A DNA stretch of 64,000 bases from DATBLE01 sp963837265 (GTDB lineage Bacteria > Actinomycetota > Thermoleophilia > Gaiellales > Gaiellaceae): NCBI GenBank assembly GCA_963837265.1, contig CAWIMQ010000001.1:806001-870000 (forward strand), written 5' to 3'. The position numbers and the translations under genes were made by a program. Positions 6,540 through 14,526 of the stretch are shown here, in pieces (the first letter of the stretch is position 1; each line of letters starts with the position of its first letter). The notes under the pieces were generated by a model that saw only the letters and a program-made list of their open reading frames with translations, was not told the DNA's origin and did no database searches.

Positions 6540-9278
6540 CTAGTCGAAGCCCGAGTCCTCCTCGCGGTCGAGCACGTCGGCAAGTTGGTGGCGCGAGCCG
6601 ATCCGGAGCTTTGTGAAGACCTTGTGGAGGTGATACTCCACGGTGCGCGGGCTGATGAAGAGCCGCGCGCCGATCTCGGGGTTGGACAAGCCGTTGCGAG
6701 CGAGGCGCGCGACCTGGGCCTCCTGCGCCGTGAGGTCGTCGCGCGTTTCAGGAACGCGCTTGCGAGTACGGCCGCCGGTCGCCACCAACTCGCGCTCCGC
6801 GCCTTGCGCAAATGCCTCGATGCCCATGCTCGCGAACATCGTGTGCGCGTGGCGCAGCTCTTCGCGCGCGTCGCGTCGCCGACGCTCGCGGCGCAGCCAC
6901 TCGCCGTAGAGCAGGTGCGCGCGAGCCAGCTCGGCGCGCACCCGTGTGCGCCCGAGCCGGTCGATCGCCTCGCGGTACAAACCCTCCGCGACCGCATCCT
7001 CTCTCAGTAGGGCGCGCGAGCGCGCCTCGATCCCGAGCGCCCAGTCGCTGCCGCTCGCGCGGGTGATGTCCGAAAGCCGCTCGAGCGCATTGACCGCCAG
7101 CTCGCGCTTGCCGGCGCGGACCGCGGCCACGATCGACTCAGCCAGGCCCCAGTTGTAGAACCAAAGATCCTCGCTGTGCTCGCTGGCTCGCGCCGCAGCA
7201 GCGAGCGCGTCCTCGTAGCGGCCAAGGCCGTTGTAAAGCAGCGCGCGCGCCCACGCGGCGGTCGAGAGCGCGTATGCCTCGCCGCGGATCTGCACCTCGT
7301 TCGTCGTGGCGTCGATCAGCCCGGCAGCCTCCGCCTCTCGGCCGCGCCAGGCGGCAAGAATCAGCGGACCATACGGCGGGTTACGACTCCCGGTCGCTTC
7401 GGTTACTGCCTGCAACTCCTCGACCAGCGCACCAGCCGACGTCAACTCGCCGGCGAAGGCGTGTGCGGCAATCCGCCCGTTGAGCGCTACCGGGAGCACC
7501 GTGAGCACCCCGGCATCGCGGGCAAGCTGGACCCAACGGGCCGCCGCCAACTCCCACTTGCCGTCGTCCCACAGATTCACGGCGGCCTGCACGGCAGCCC
7601 ACAGCCAGGGGAGCGCCTCGTCGCTCGTGATCTCCTCGCCCGGAAAAGCCGCCAGCGCGCGCTTCAGCATCGGCGCGCTTCGCGCGTACCCACCGACGAA
7701 CCGCGTCGCCAAACCGTCGAGGAGCAGATCGGAGACGTGCGGGCGGCGCGGCCTCGGCGCAGCCAGCGCGGCCTGCGCCACCTCCACGAGCCTATCCCTT
7801 CTGGCCACACCGCCGAGGTAGAACGCCGCCGTCAGCGCCTCCAGATAGCTCGCCCGCGCGAGACGGACGTCGAGCGGCTCGAGGCGTTTGGCGGCCCGGA
7901 GCAGCAGCGACGGAGCCTCGTTGCCGCGATTCTGGGTGTACGCCACCTGGGCCCGCAGCATGTCCACCCGGGCTAGCCCGAGGTCATCGAGCGGTCCCGC
8001 CTCAGCCAGGAGCAGCAATCCGAGCGCCGCATCAGGCGCACCGGCCAGGTGCTTGGCCTGCGCCGCGGCCAGCGCGCGCTGTGCGCGCCGCGCCGGGTCG
8101 TCCGTCAACTCGACCGACCGCTCGAAGAAGGCCGCGGATGCGGCCACGCCGCCCCGCGCCTGCGCCCGGTCGGCCGATCGCTCGAGCTCCGCCGCGATCT
8201 CCTCATCCGGGCGTAGCGCCGCCCGGGCACGGTGCCACGCGCGGCGATCCGGATCCGTGTCCGCATCGGTAGCCTGGGCTAAGGCGAGGTGGACTCTGCG
8301 CCGGTCGCTGAGCGACGCCGCCTGATAAGCGGCGGAGCGCACAAGCGGATGGCGGAAGCGGACCCGAACGTCAACCTCGACCAGCCCCGCCGTTCGTGCA
8401 GGGTCCAACGCAGCGTCGCGAATTCCGAGGTTTTCAGCCGCACGCCACAGAAGGGCGGGATCGCCGAGCGGCTCGGCGGCCGCGGTGACCACCAACAGCC
8501 GGGTCGCTTTCGGCAGTGCCGCGAATCGCCGCTGAAAGCTCTCTTCGATCCGGCCCGACAGCGGCAGCGCAGGGGGTAGCCCGAATCCAACTGCTAGCTC
8601 GGCTGCCGACACCTCACGTGGGAGCTCCAGCAGGGCGAGTGGATTGCCGCGCGTCTCGGCGACGAACCGGTCGCGCGCACGCTTGTCAACCGGGCCGCGG
8701 ACTACCGAGGCAAAGAGCGCGCGGGCGTCCTCGTCTGGAAGTCCCTCAACGACGATCTCAGGCAATCCCGTGAATACGTCGCTCGGCTCGCGTGTTGCCA
8801 CCACGAGAGCGACGGACTCCGCGAACATGCGCCGCGCGACGAACGCGAGCAGTTGGGCGGAGCCGCGATCCGCCCATTGGGCATCGTCAAGCACGCACAG
8901 GAGCGGGCTTTGCTCGGCCACCTCAGACCACAGGCTCAACACCGCCAATCCGACTAGGAGTCGATCGGGAGCAGGTCCGGCGTGCAGGCCGAACGCTGTG
9001 GAGAGCGCCTCGCGCTGGGGGCCTGGGATCGCTTCGATGTGCTCGAGCATCGGCGCGCACAACTGGTGGAGCGTGGCAAAAGCGAGCTCCATCTCCGATT
9101 CCACGCCAACGGCTCGCACGACGCGGAGTTCCCCTACCAACCCGATCGCGTAATCGAGCAACGCCGACTTGCCGATGCCGGCCTCCCCGCGCAGGACGAT
9201 CACACCGCTCCGGCCGCTCCGGGCCGCTTCGAGCAGGCGATCCAGCACCACTCGTTCGCTGTGCCGTCCCTGCAACAT
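6540..9278 (-). CDS. LuxR-family regulator with N-terminal AAA ATPase (LAL type)
   Basis: 912 residues from ATG 9278, chosen because MLQGRHSERVVLDRLL matches the usual beginning of this class. Domains: a P-loop ATPase (Walker A GEAGIGKSALLDYA; Walker B LLCVLDDAQWAD) at about residues 10-260, a long TPR-like helical region, and a C-terminal LuxR helix-turn-helix (DDLTAQEAQVARLARNG ... SPRTVEYHLHKVFTKL) in the last 70 residues. Members of this class are transcription activators switched by ligand and ATP binding. It neighbours the GGDEF-EAL gene on the same strand with only a short gap after it. The target genes are unknown. Confidence 0.92.
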   Translation of the reverse strand: MLQGRHSERVVLDRLLEAARSGRSGVIVLRGEAGIGKSALLDYAIGLVGELRVVRAVGVESEMELAFATLHQLCAPMLEHIEAIPGPQREALSTAFGLHAGPAPDRLLVGLAVLSLWSEVAEQSPLLCVLDDAQWADRGSAQLLAFVARRMFAESVALVVATREPSDVFTGLPEIVVEGLPDEDARALFASVVRGPVDKRARDRFVAETRGNPLALLELPREVSAAELAVGFGLPPALPLSGRIEESFQRRFAALPKATRLLVVTAAAEPLGDPALLWRAAENLGIRDAALDPARTAGLVEVDVRVRFRHPLVRSAAYQAASLSDRRRVHLALAQATDADTDPDRRAWHRARAALRPDEEIAAELERSADRAQARGGVAASAAFFERSVELTDDPARRAQRALAAAQAKHLAGAPDAALGLLLLAEAGPLDDLGLARVDMLRAQVAYTQNRGNEAPSLLLRAAKRLEPLDVRLARASYLEALTAAFYLGGVARRDRLVEVAQAALAAPRPRRPHVSDLLLDGLATRFVGGYARSAPMLKRALAAFPGEEITSDEALPWLWAAVQAAVNLWDDGKWELAAARWVQLARDAGVLTVLPVALNGRIAAHAFAGELTSAGALVEELQAVTEATGSRNPPYGPLILAAWRGREAEAAGLIDATTNEVQIRGEAYALSTAAWARALLYNGLGRYEDALAAAARASEHSEDLWFYNWGLAESIVAAVRAGKRELAVNALERLSDITRASGSDWALGIEARSRALLREDAVAEGLYREAIDRLGRTRVRAELARAHLLYGEWLRRERRRRDAREELRHAHTMFASMGIEAFAQGAERELVATGGRTRKRVPETRDDLTAQEAQVARLARNGLSNPEIGARLFISPRTVEYHLHKVFTKLRIGSRHQLADVLDREEDSGFD

Positions 9279-9387
9279 CGGTTGATGACGTCCGCGCTTG
9301 CCCGCGTTGTCCGCCCTATCCCCGGTAGGACATTGTGATCCAGAGTGCCTTCCCCTGCGAAGCGCTAACAGCAACACCTCTGACTCG

Positions 9388-10298
9388 TGCCGGCTCCGGG
9401 CAAGGAGCGGGGAGGCGGGGCTGACGACCGGCGAGATCGCCGCCCACCTGGCCGACTTCTACGGCGCCGAGGCGTCGAAGGACGCGATCAGCCGGATCAC
9501 CGAGCGGGTGGTGGAGGAGCTGAGCGCGTGGCAGTCGCGGCCGCTCGGCGCGGTCTACCCCGTGGTCTTCATCGACGCGATCCACGTCAAGATCCGGGAC
9601 GGCAAGGTCGTCAACCGGCTCGTCTACACCGTCGTCGGCGTCAGCGTCGCCGGCGAGCGCGACATCCTCGGGCTCTGGGTCGGCGACGGCGGCCGAGGGG
9701 CCGAAGTACTGGCATCAGCTCCTCACCGAGATCCTGAACCGCGGCACGGTCGACGTCTGCATCGTCGTCTGCGACGGCCTCCGCGGGCTGCCGGACGCGG
9801 TCGCCGACGTCTGGCCGCAGGCGCTCGTCCAGACCTGCGCGCTGCACCTGATCAGAAACAGCTTCCGCTACGCGAGCAAGGCCGGACTGGGCCGAGCTCG
9901 CCAAGGACCTGCGGCTCGTCTACAGCGCCCCTACCGAGCAGGCGGCGAAGGCGGCGCTCGAGGAGCTCGTCGCCAAGTGGGGCGAGCGTTACCCGGCGAT
10001 CATTCGGCTCTGGCAGAACGCCTGGGCCGAGTTCGTGCCCTTCCTCAGCTACAGCCCCGAGATCCGAAAGGTCATCTACAGCACGAACGCGATCGAGAGG
10101 ATGCACGCGCGCTTCCGCCGCGCCGTCAGAGTCCGCGGCCACTTCCCCAACGAGCAGGCCGCCCTGAAATGCTTGCACCCCACCATCCGCAGCCTCGACC
10201 CGACCGGCCGCGGCCGCCAACGCTGGAGCAACCGCTGGAAGCCCGCTCTCAACGCGTTCGCCGTGACATTCGAAGGACGAATCGAGATCAACGATTAA
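9388..10298 (+). pseudogene. IS256 (Mutator) family transposase, 5'-truncated and frameshifted
   Basis: The sequence is a clear IS256-type transposase from LTTGEIAAHLADFYGAEASK to the end (RWKPALNAFAVTFEGR). The catalytic residues are recognisable: VFIDAIHVKIRD, VVCDGLRGLP and STNAIERMHARFRRA. The first ~100 residues of the family are missing. Two single-base insertions break the frame, one near 9687 (GGC[C]GAGGGG) and one near 9883 (GCC[G]ACTGG). Removing them restores GPKYWHQLLTE and SKADWAELAKDL. It cannot make a full transposase as read. Both changes are in C/G runs, so assembly error remains possible. Confidence 0.88.
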
Positions 10299-10362
10299 CA
10301 AACAAGACAACAGGACTTACACCGTTGATCTGACAGACCCGAGCAGGTAATAACTCACTTGG

Positions 10363-10387
10363 CTGCGCGAGAGTGTGGGAATAACCC
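10363..10387 (+). repeat. dispersed ~25-bp motif, copy C
   Basis: Lies between the IS256 remnant and hicB, reading CTGCGCGAGAGTGTGGGAAT; the same orientation as the other copies. Confidence 0.55.
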
Positions 10388-10424
10388 TTGATGAACCCCG
10401 CAGCCGGGATACGCGAAGGCATAC

Positions 10425-10670
10425 TTGGCTGACGTGAGCGAGTCCGTGACACTGACTGCGGTCTTCACTCCTGACGAGAACGGCTGGACGATGGCTCAAC
10501 TCGCCGACTGGCCAGCCGTGGTGACGTGCGGACGCACGGTCGAGGAGGCCCGCGAGATGCTGCTCGACGCCGCCCGCGAGATGATCGCCTCTTACCGCGA
10601 GGAGGGCCGCGAGCCCCCGATCGGCGGCGGGCACGCCGAGCAGGTCACGATTGATCTCGCGGCCGCGTGA
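10425..10670 (+). CDS. hicB: HicB-type antitoxin
   Basis: 81 residues beginning at a TTG codon; GCGAAGG lies five bases upstream. A GTG three codons later is the alternative. The protein has the HicB partial RNase-H-like fold: an N-terminal strand pair (SVTLTAVFTPDENGWTMAQL), PAVVTCGRTVEEAREML and an amphipathic helix. HicB proteins neutralise the HicA mRNA interferase and usually repress the operon. The stop overlaps the start of hicA by four bases (GTGA), so the two are coupled. The call is good; no DNA-binding tail is visible. Confidence 0.8.
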   Translation: MADVSESVTLTAVFTPDENGWTMAQLADWPAVVTCGRTVEEAREMLLDAAREMIASYREEGREPPIGGGHAEQVTIDLAAA

Positions 10671-10863
10671 AGCGCCAGGAGCTCGAACGTCACCTCACGG
10701 ATCATGGTTGCGACGTCCTGCGGAGGGCGCCAATCACACGATCTGGCACAACCGGGCGCGTGATCTACGCGCGCCGGTGCCTCGCCATCGCGAGGTCCCG
10801 CTCGGGACGGCGAGGGCGATCTGCCGGCAGCTCGGCGTCCCGGCCCCGCTCGGCCCACGCTGA
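10667..10863 (+). pseudogene. hicA: HicA-type mRNA interferase, frameshifted
   Basis: It starts VKRQELERHLTDHGCDVLR, the HicA N-terminal half. The second half (EGANHTIWHN ... VPRHREVPLGTARAICRQL), with the catalytic His in NHT, is in another frame. One missing G in the run at about 10722 (CTGCGGAGGGC, expected CTGCGGGAGGGC) explains the break. As read, the toxin would be inactive while the antitoxin is intact. A sequencing or assembly slip in a G run is the alternative. Confidence 0.78.
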
Positions 10864-10886
10864 CAGTCAGGTGTGTGGACGCCGGC

Positions 10887-10909
10887 CTGCGCCACTTCAG
10901 GAATGTCCC
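10887..10909 (+). repeat. dispersed ~25-bp motif, copy D
   Basis: Lies between hicA and the ANTAR gene. It is the most diverged copy (CTGCGCCACTTCAGGAATGT), three bases shorter than the others. Confidence 0.45.
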
Positions 10910-10960
10910 TAGAAGGGCTGTCTCCCCTTTCTACGTGTGCCCCGAGGTGCCGGGCGTTCG

Positions 10961-11635
10961 CTACGTGCCGAGCGCGGGCGGCTGCGGGGGTGATGGCGGC
11001 AGCAGGAGGTAGGTTTCGATGATCGCTCTTGCGATGTCGAATACCTTGTGTCCGGTGTCTTGTGATTGTGAGCGGATCATTTCGAAGGCTTGGTCCTTGT
11101 CGATCTTGTGGCGTTCCATCAGAATCCCTTTCGCCTGCTCGATCACAGCCCGGCGTCCGAACGCTCCCTGCAGGTTGTCGTACTCGCTGAAGCGCTGCAG
11201 GGTGATCTCGATCGCGCTCTGCAGCTCCTCGGAGTCGGTGTCGACGATGTAGGCGAAGACGCCGCGCCTGGCCGCCTCGCGGACGTAGGCGGGATCCTTC
11301 TCCGAGAGGAGGGCGATGACCGGGCAGGCCGCCTCGTGGACGATCTCGTCGATCAACTCGAGCGCGTGCTCGGAGGAGGGCCCGAGCACGACCAGGGCGA
11401 CATCGGGACGCTCTCTCGCCGTCGCCGCGCCGGCCTTCCTGATCTCGATCTCGCTAGCGACCACCTCGTGGCCGAGGCCAGCGACGAGGCCGGCGAGCCG
11501 CTCGAGCCGGTCCTGACGTTCGTCCGCAATCAGAACGCTCAGGTGTGCAGTCTCTTGCTCGGTTATCGGCTGGCCCTTCTCGATGGCCCACCCAGACGAT
11601 AGCTCGTGGACGCGGCGGGAGTTCGAACCCGCCAC
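10961..11635 (-). CDS. ANTAR-domain response regulator
   Basis: 224 residues. A receiver-like domain (about residues 32-145: SVLIADERQDRLERLAGL ... VALVVLGP ... PVIALLSEKDP) is followed by a coiled coil and an ANTAR RNA-binding domain (RRAVIEQAKGILMERHKID, then DKDQAFEMIRSQSQDTGHKV). ANTAR proteins bind paired hairpins in nascent RNA and prevent termination. The receiver has GP rather than a clear phospho-acceptor Asp after the third strand, so phosphorylation is doubtful. The N-terminal ~25 residues come from a tRNA-like fragment (11607-11653), so the true start is uncertain or the original 5' end has been replaced. Dispersed motif copies D and E flank the gene. Confidence 0.85.
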   Translation of the reverse strand: MAGSNSRRVHELSSGWAIEKGQPITEQETAHLSVLIADERQDRLERLAGLVAGLGHEVVASEIEIRKAGAATARERPDVALVVLGPSSEHALELIDEIVHEAACPVIALLSEKDPAYVREAARRGVFAYIVDTDSEELQSAIEITLQRFSEYDNLQGAFGRRAVIEQAKGILMERHKIDKDQAFEMIRSQSQDTGHKVFDIARAIIETYLLLPPSPPQPPALGT

Positions 11636-11653
11636 CTCGGGCGTGCAGCCCGA
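11607..11653 (-). pseudogene. tRNA-Cys-like 3' fragment
   Basis: On the - strand this reads as an anticodon arm (TCGGG-CTGCACG-CCCGA, anticodon GCA), a variable loop, and a T arm followed by an acceptor-like end. The T loop has one base too many and there is no D arm or 5' acceptor strand upstream, so it is not a working tRNA. It may mark an old integration point. It overlaps the 5' end of the ANTAR gene. Confidence 0.5.
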
Positions 11654-11680
11654 ACCTGCGTCAGGGACCTCGAGCGCCGC

Positions 11681-11707
11681 CTGGGCGAGTGTGCAGGAAT
11701 GTCTCCC
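11681..11707 (+). repeat. dispersed ~25-bp motif, copy E
   Basis: Reads CTGGGCGAGTGTGCAGGAAT; it lies between the ANTAR gene with its tRNA-like fragment and the lipoprotein gene. Confidence 0.55.
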
Positions 11708-11730
11708 GAGACTGTGCCCTCCGCGGGCCG

Positions 11731-12276
11731 TCAGTGCTCCCGCCGCAGCCGCGCGACTGCGGTTTCCACCCGGTCAACGGTCGCCGCGTACAAGGCCGGA
11801 TAAACAATGACGACGTTCCGGACGCGCACGATTCTGAAGCTCCGCGCGGTGATCCCCGGACCAGGCTTGTCCTTGGCCTCATTCGCTTTGGCGTCGGCGG
11901 TCCGTCCCCACACCAACACGTCGACTCCGCGGGGGCCGATGTCAACTGGGTCCGAGGCTGCTGCGAGCCAGATCACTGGGTGCTCGTCGGCGCGCGCCCG
12001 GATCGTCTCCAGCGAGGCGCGCGCCGCGGCCTTTGCGGTTCGCACGATGCCAGTGTCGGATGGCCGGACGCGGGTGAGTGCGTCGATCTGCGCTTGGTCG
12101 AGCGTACGAGAGTCCATGACGACTCGGAGCGGGAAACCTTCACTTCGAAAGTTGCGTTGGGCATCTGCGCCCGTCAGCAACCTGTCCGAGCTTCCGCATC
12201 CCGCGAGCAACGATGCCGCGACGACAGCCACGCCTCCCCAACCAGCGAATCGCGTGCCTCGGCGCCTGATGCGCAT
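11731..12276 (-). CDS. putative lipoprotein of unknown function
   Basis: 181 residues. The start at 12276 (MRIRRRGTRF) gives a textbook lipoprotein signal: basic N-terminus, hydrophobic stretch GGVAVVAASLLAGC with the lipobox LLAGC at residues 24-28. The mature part (RNFRSEGFPLRVVMDS, then DEHPVIWLAAASDPVDIGP and a basic C-terminus) has no family I recognise. It should be anchored on the outer face of the membrane. It lies between dispersed motif copies E and F and belongs to the accessory content of the island. Confidence 0.75.
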   Translation of the reverse strand: MRIRRRGTRFAGWGGVAVVAASLLAGCGSSDRLLTGADAQRNFRSEGFPLRVVMDSRTLDQAQIDALTRVRPSDTGIVRTAKAAARASLETIRARADEHPVIWLAAASDPVDIGPRGVDVLVWGRTADAKANEAKDKPGPGITARSFRIVRVRNVVIVYPALYAATVDRVETAVARLRREH

Positions 12277-12304
12277 TCTCGAAGCGTACGGCAGCCGGTC
12301 AGCG

Positions 12305-12511
12305 ATGCCCTCCACCCGTCTGCACCCATTTCGTCCTAGGCAGGAAGTGGCGATCCCGGAGGAAGGATCGCCGGTCTTTCAGCTCAAGGAGAACGTGACG
12401 CTGACGAGCAATCACCCAGAGTACTTGTGGGTGAACCCGATCCAGGTTTGGGCTCCGGGGACGGTCGACGTGTCCAAGGGAGAAATCCGGATCAAGGCGT
12501 ACGCCGTCTGA
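12305..12511 (+). pseudogene. DUF3237-like C-terminal fragment
   Basis: A 68-residue frame whose second half (EYLWVNPIQVWAPGTVD ... IRIKAYAV) resembles the end of DUF3237 proteins, in which a YxWLNxxQ motif precedes the last two strands. The N-terminal two thirds of such a domain are absent. It is divergent from the lipoprotein gene. The likeness is short, so the call is tentative. Confidence 0.35.
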
Positions 12512-12618
12512 CGAGAGAGCGCCCCAAGGGACTCCAGGTCGTGGCGGCAAACGGAGTGTCGCCTCTTGCGGGGACCGCGACGCTTGGCCCTACTGGAAAC
12601 CAGTGGCACCAGCCCTGG

Positions 12619-12645
12619 CTGCGCGAGCGTGCGGGAATGTCACCC
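12619..12645 (+). repeat. dispersed ~25-bp motif, copy F
   Basis: Reads CTGCGCGAGCGTGCGGGAAT; it lies just before the 3' end of the nucleotidyltransferase-like gene. A small hairpin (ACTGG-AAA-CCAGT) lies 20 bp before it. Confidence 0.55.
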
Positions 12646-12664
12646 GGAGATTGTTGGGGTGGTT

Positions 12665-13273
12665 CTACGCGCCGCCGCGCCGAGCCAGCCACGCCGCGAA
12701 GTCGTCTGGGGTACGGACCCCTCCGTCGAGCACCGCCGTGTAGATGTCGAAGCTGCGGACAACGCTGGGGTACTCCGCTCGCGAGGCCCACACGCTCTTC
12801 ACGCGCAGGATCGCGAGGCGGGTCTCACCTGTTAGCCGGCTCGGCAGCGTCTTTATGTGTGCCAGGTCCGGCTGGCGCTCTGGTTCGTCGACAAACCAGA
12901 TGTCGCTCTTCCAGTCATCGCCTCCGGCCGAGCGATACGAAAAGCCGAGGTAGAGGCCGTCGGGATAGGTCGGGTTCGTATTCGTGTTCCACGCGCCCGT
13001 GTCGTTTCGGAATACGACCTCGCGAATCCTTGGGTGCAGCGCGAGGCGCGAGCCGACCTCTACGACGGCGTCGATGTCGAGCCTGGGGCAGACAACCGTC
13101 ACGTCGAGGTCGCGCCAGACCATCAGACCGAGGGCCGCGCTGCCGACGACTACCGGATCGCCCAGCGCCTGTGCGAGCTCCATGAGCTTGACGTCCCGCA
13201 CGACCTGCTCCGCTTCAGTCTGGAGCGCACGCTGGCGGTCGAGCAACTCTGGCTCGCCGGGCAGCGTGTTCAT
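12665..13273 (-). CDS. nucleotidyltransferase-fold protein
   Basis: 202 residues from ATG 13273, which has GGAG nine bases upstream; a GTG at 13288 is possible. The N-terminal third carries a nucleotidyltransferase-like pattern: a helix (VRDVKLMELAQALGDP), then VVGSAALGLMVWRDLDVTVV, matching GS...DxD with the two metal-binding Asp in DLD. Later parts (DDWKSDIWFVDEP, LTGETRLAILRVKSVW, SFDIYTAVLDGGVRT) occur in a group of uncharacterised actinobacterial proteins. Substrate and role are unknown; antibiotic modification or toxin-antitoxin function cannot be told apart from sequence. Confidence 0.65.
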   Translation of the reverse strand: MNTLPGEPELLDRQRALQTEAEQVVRDVKLMELAQALGDPVVVGSAALGLMVWRDLDVTVVCPRLDIDAVVEVGSRLALHPRIREVVFRNDTGAWNTNTNPTYPDGLYLGFSYRSAGGDDWKSDIWFVDEPERQPDLAHIKTLPSRLTGETRLAILRVKSVWASRAEYPSVVRSFDIYTAVLDGGVRTPDDFAAWLARRGGA

Positions 13274-13288
13274 CGCCACAGGCTCCAC

Positions 13289-13658
13289 ACTAATCGGTCC
13301 GCGCCTTGGCGAAACCCCGAGTTGATGCCGCTTGCGAAGCGGCGAGGAGAGGCCGCTCGCTGTGGTCGCGCTTGCATGGGCGAGTGTGCGTTGCGGTGCT
13401 CGAGTGGTGGGAGGGGGGCGGGGGGGCGGCTGGCGCGGGGCGCCACCCGGCAGGGTGGCCCCGCGCGGCCGCGCCGCGCTGGTCTTCCTTCACTTGTACT
13501 TAGCAACGTAACTCGCGGGGTTGCGCGGGGTGGCGGCGGGCGCGGGCGCCCCGCTGTGCGGGGCGGGCGGCCGCCGGCGCCCGGGCGGTCTGCGGGTGTG
13601 GTGCATGGGCGATGGGGGGTGGTGTCCGACCGGTGTAGTCGCTAGTCTGGGACTAGGG
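13289..13658. other. non-coding G-rich stretch
   Basis: I see no supported gene here. It contains a long run of G tracts (13408-13428) that could fold as a quadruplex, and several GC-palindromes. The left inverted repeat of the 965-bp unit lies at 13493-13516. Confidence 0.6.
13493..13516 (+). repeat. left 24-bp inverted repeat of a 965-bp unit
   Basis: The reverse complement of this stretch matches 14434-14457 at 22 of 24 positions. The two face each other and bound a segment with unusual composition. Confidence 0.75.
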
Positions 13659-13844
13659 ATGCCGGACTTCCGTTCGGATCGGATGGAGTCGCCGGAGGGG
13701 AGGGGAATCGCCCGCCGGGCCTGGGATGCCTATGCGGGGGCGGTGCGGGGTTCTCCGGCGGTGCAGACGTTGTCGCGGAAGTTGGGATGGACGTGTTCCA
13801 CGGAACTGGTGCTGCAAGTGGCCGCGCTGTCACCGGCGGCCTAG
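13659..13844 (+). CDS. short ORF, possibly truncated HTH-family protein
   Basis: 61 residues. The first 33 (MPDFRSDRMESPEGR, then ARRAWDAYAGAV) resemble the N-terminus of a group of actinobacterial proteins with a helix-turn-helix further on. The rest of that family is missing, and the C-terminal part after residue 40 shows no likeness. AGGG directly abuts the ATG, so the ribosome site is poor. It lies inside the inverted-repeat unit. It is probably a remnant. Confidence 0.4.
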   Translation: MPDFRSDRMESPEGRGIARRAWDAYAGAVRGSPAVQTLSRKLGWTCSTELVLQVAALSPAA

Positions 13845-13961
13845 GATGGGCCGGCCTGTCCACGGGGCCCGAGGCTCACCTCGTCAAGACCGATACGTAC
13901 GCAGTTCAGGTTGGTGGCGGCTGTTCATCAGTGTCCGCAAGCTCAATCGGCGAGAGCGTAA

Positions 13962-14369
13962 ATGAGAGAGACTGGAATCAAGACTGGTGAGGTTCTCGAG
14001 TCATTTGTCTGCGGCTACGCTGAGTTCTATAGGCGGGTGCCGTTTCTGTCCCGTGGCGGGTGGCCCTGGCCCCTCTCGCGGCTCGACGTGTATAAGAACG
14101 CCGTTCTGGTTCGTCCCCGAGGCTTGATGGCAAAAGTGAGGAGGTTAACAATGCATTTCGCTCTTCAGGAGGTGGTAGTCGAGAAATACACGCCGTTTAT
14201 GCTGCGGAGTTCTAGATTCGTCTACCTGAAGCTCTACCACAACGATCACGGGCGGCGTGTGGAAGTTGTGCTCCCTGCTAACGCGGAAAGTCGCCTCCGT
14301 GAATTGCTCTCCTCCCTCGGAGTGTCGGTCAAGGACAAAGCAAGTAAGGACCAAGCAAGTATCACCTAA
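13962..14369 (+). CDS. hypothetical protein, possibly PH-like fold
   Basis: 135 residues from ATG 13962, preceded by GAGAG. GC content falls well below that of the neighbours (many codons such as TAT, AAT, GTT, AGA), a sign of different origin. The middle (LDVYKNAVLVRPRGL, then RRLTMHFALQEVVVEKY, FVYLKLYHND) looks like alternating beta strands ending in a helix (ANAESRLRELLSSLGV), as in small PH-like domains, but I recognise no family. The tail has a short repeat (KDKASKDQAS). It is the main cargo of the inverted-repeat unit 13493-14457. Confidence 0.6.
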   Translation: MRETGIKTGEVLESFVCGYAEFYRRVPFLSRGGWPWPLSRLDVYKNAVLVRPRGLMAKVRRLTMHFALQEVVVEKYTPFMLRSSRFVYLKLYHNDHGRRVEVVLPANAESRLRELLSSLGVSVKDKASKDQASIT

Positions 14370-14433
14370 CAGGAAGGCAGCACCCTCACCAAACGCAAGA
14401 GGATCTGGGCGTGTCCGCCGCCGCAACCACCTG

Positions 14434-14457
14434 CGAGTTACGTTGCTATGGACAAGG
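14434..14457 (-). repeat. right 24-bp inverted repeat of a 965-bp unit
   Basis: Partner of 13493-13516. The shared core is GCGAGTTACGTTGCTA, then two mismatches in three bases, then ACAAG. No flanking target duplication could be recognised. Confidence 0.75.
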
Positions 14458-14526
14458 AAAGAGGAACTGCCACTGGAGATTCAGCGCTCAAGGCTCTGTG
14501 GGTCCGTACCGATAGGACCTGCGAAG

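Noticed and set aside
11607..11653. A functional tRNA-Cys
   Set aside because: There is no D arm or 5' acceptor strand, and the T loop has an extra base; only a 3'-half likeness remains.
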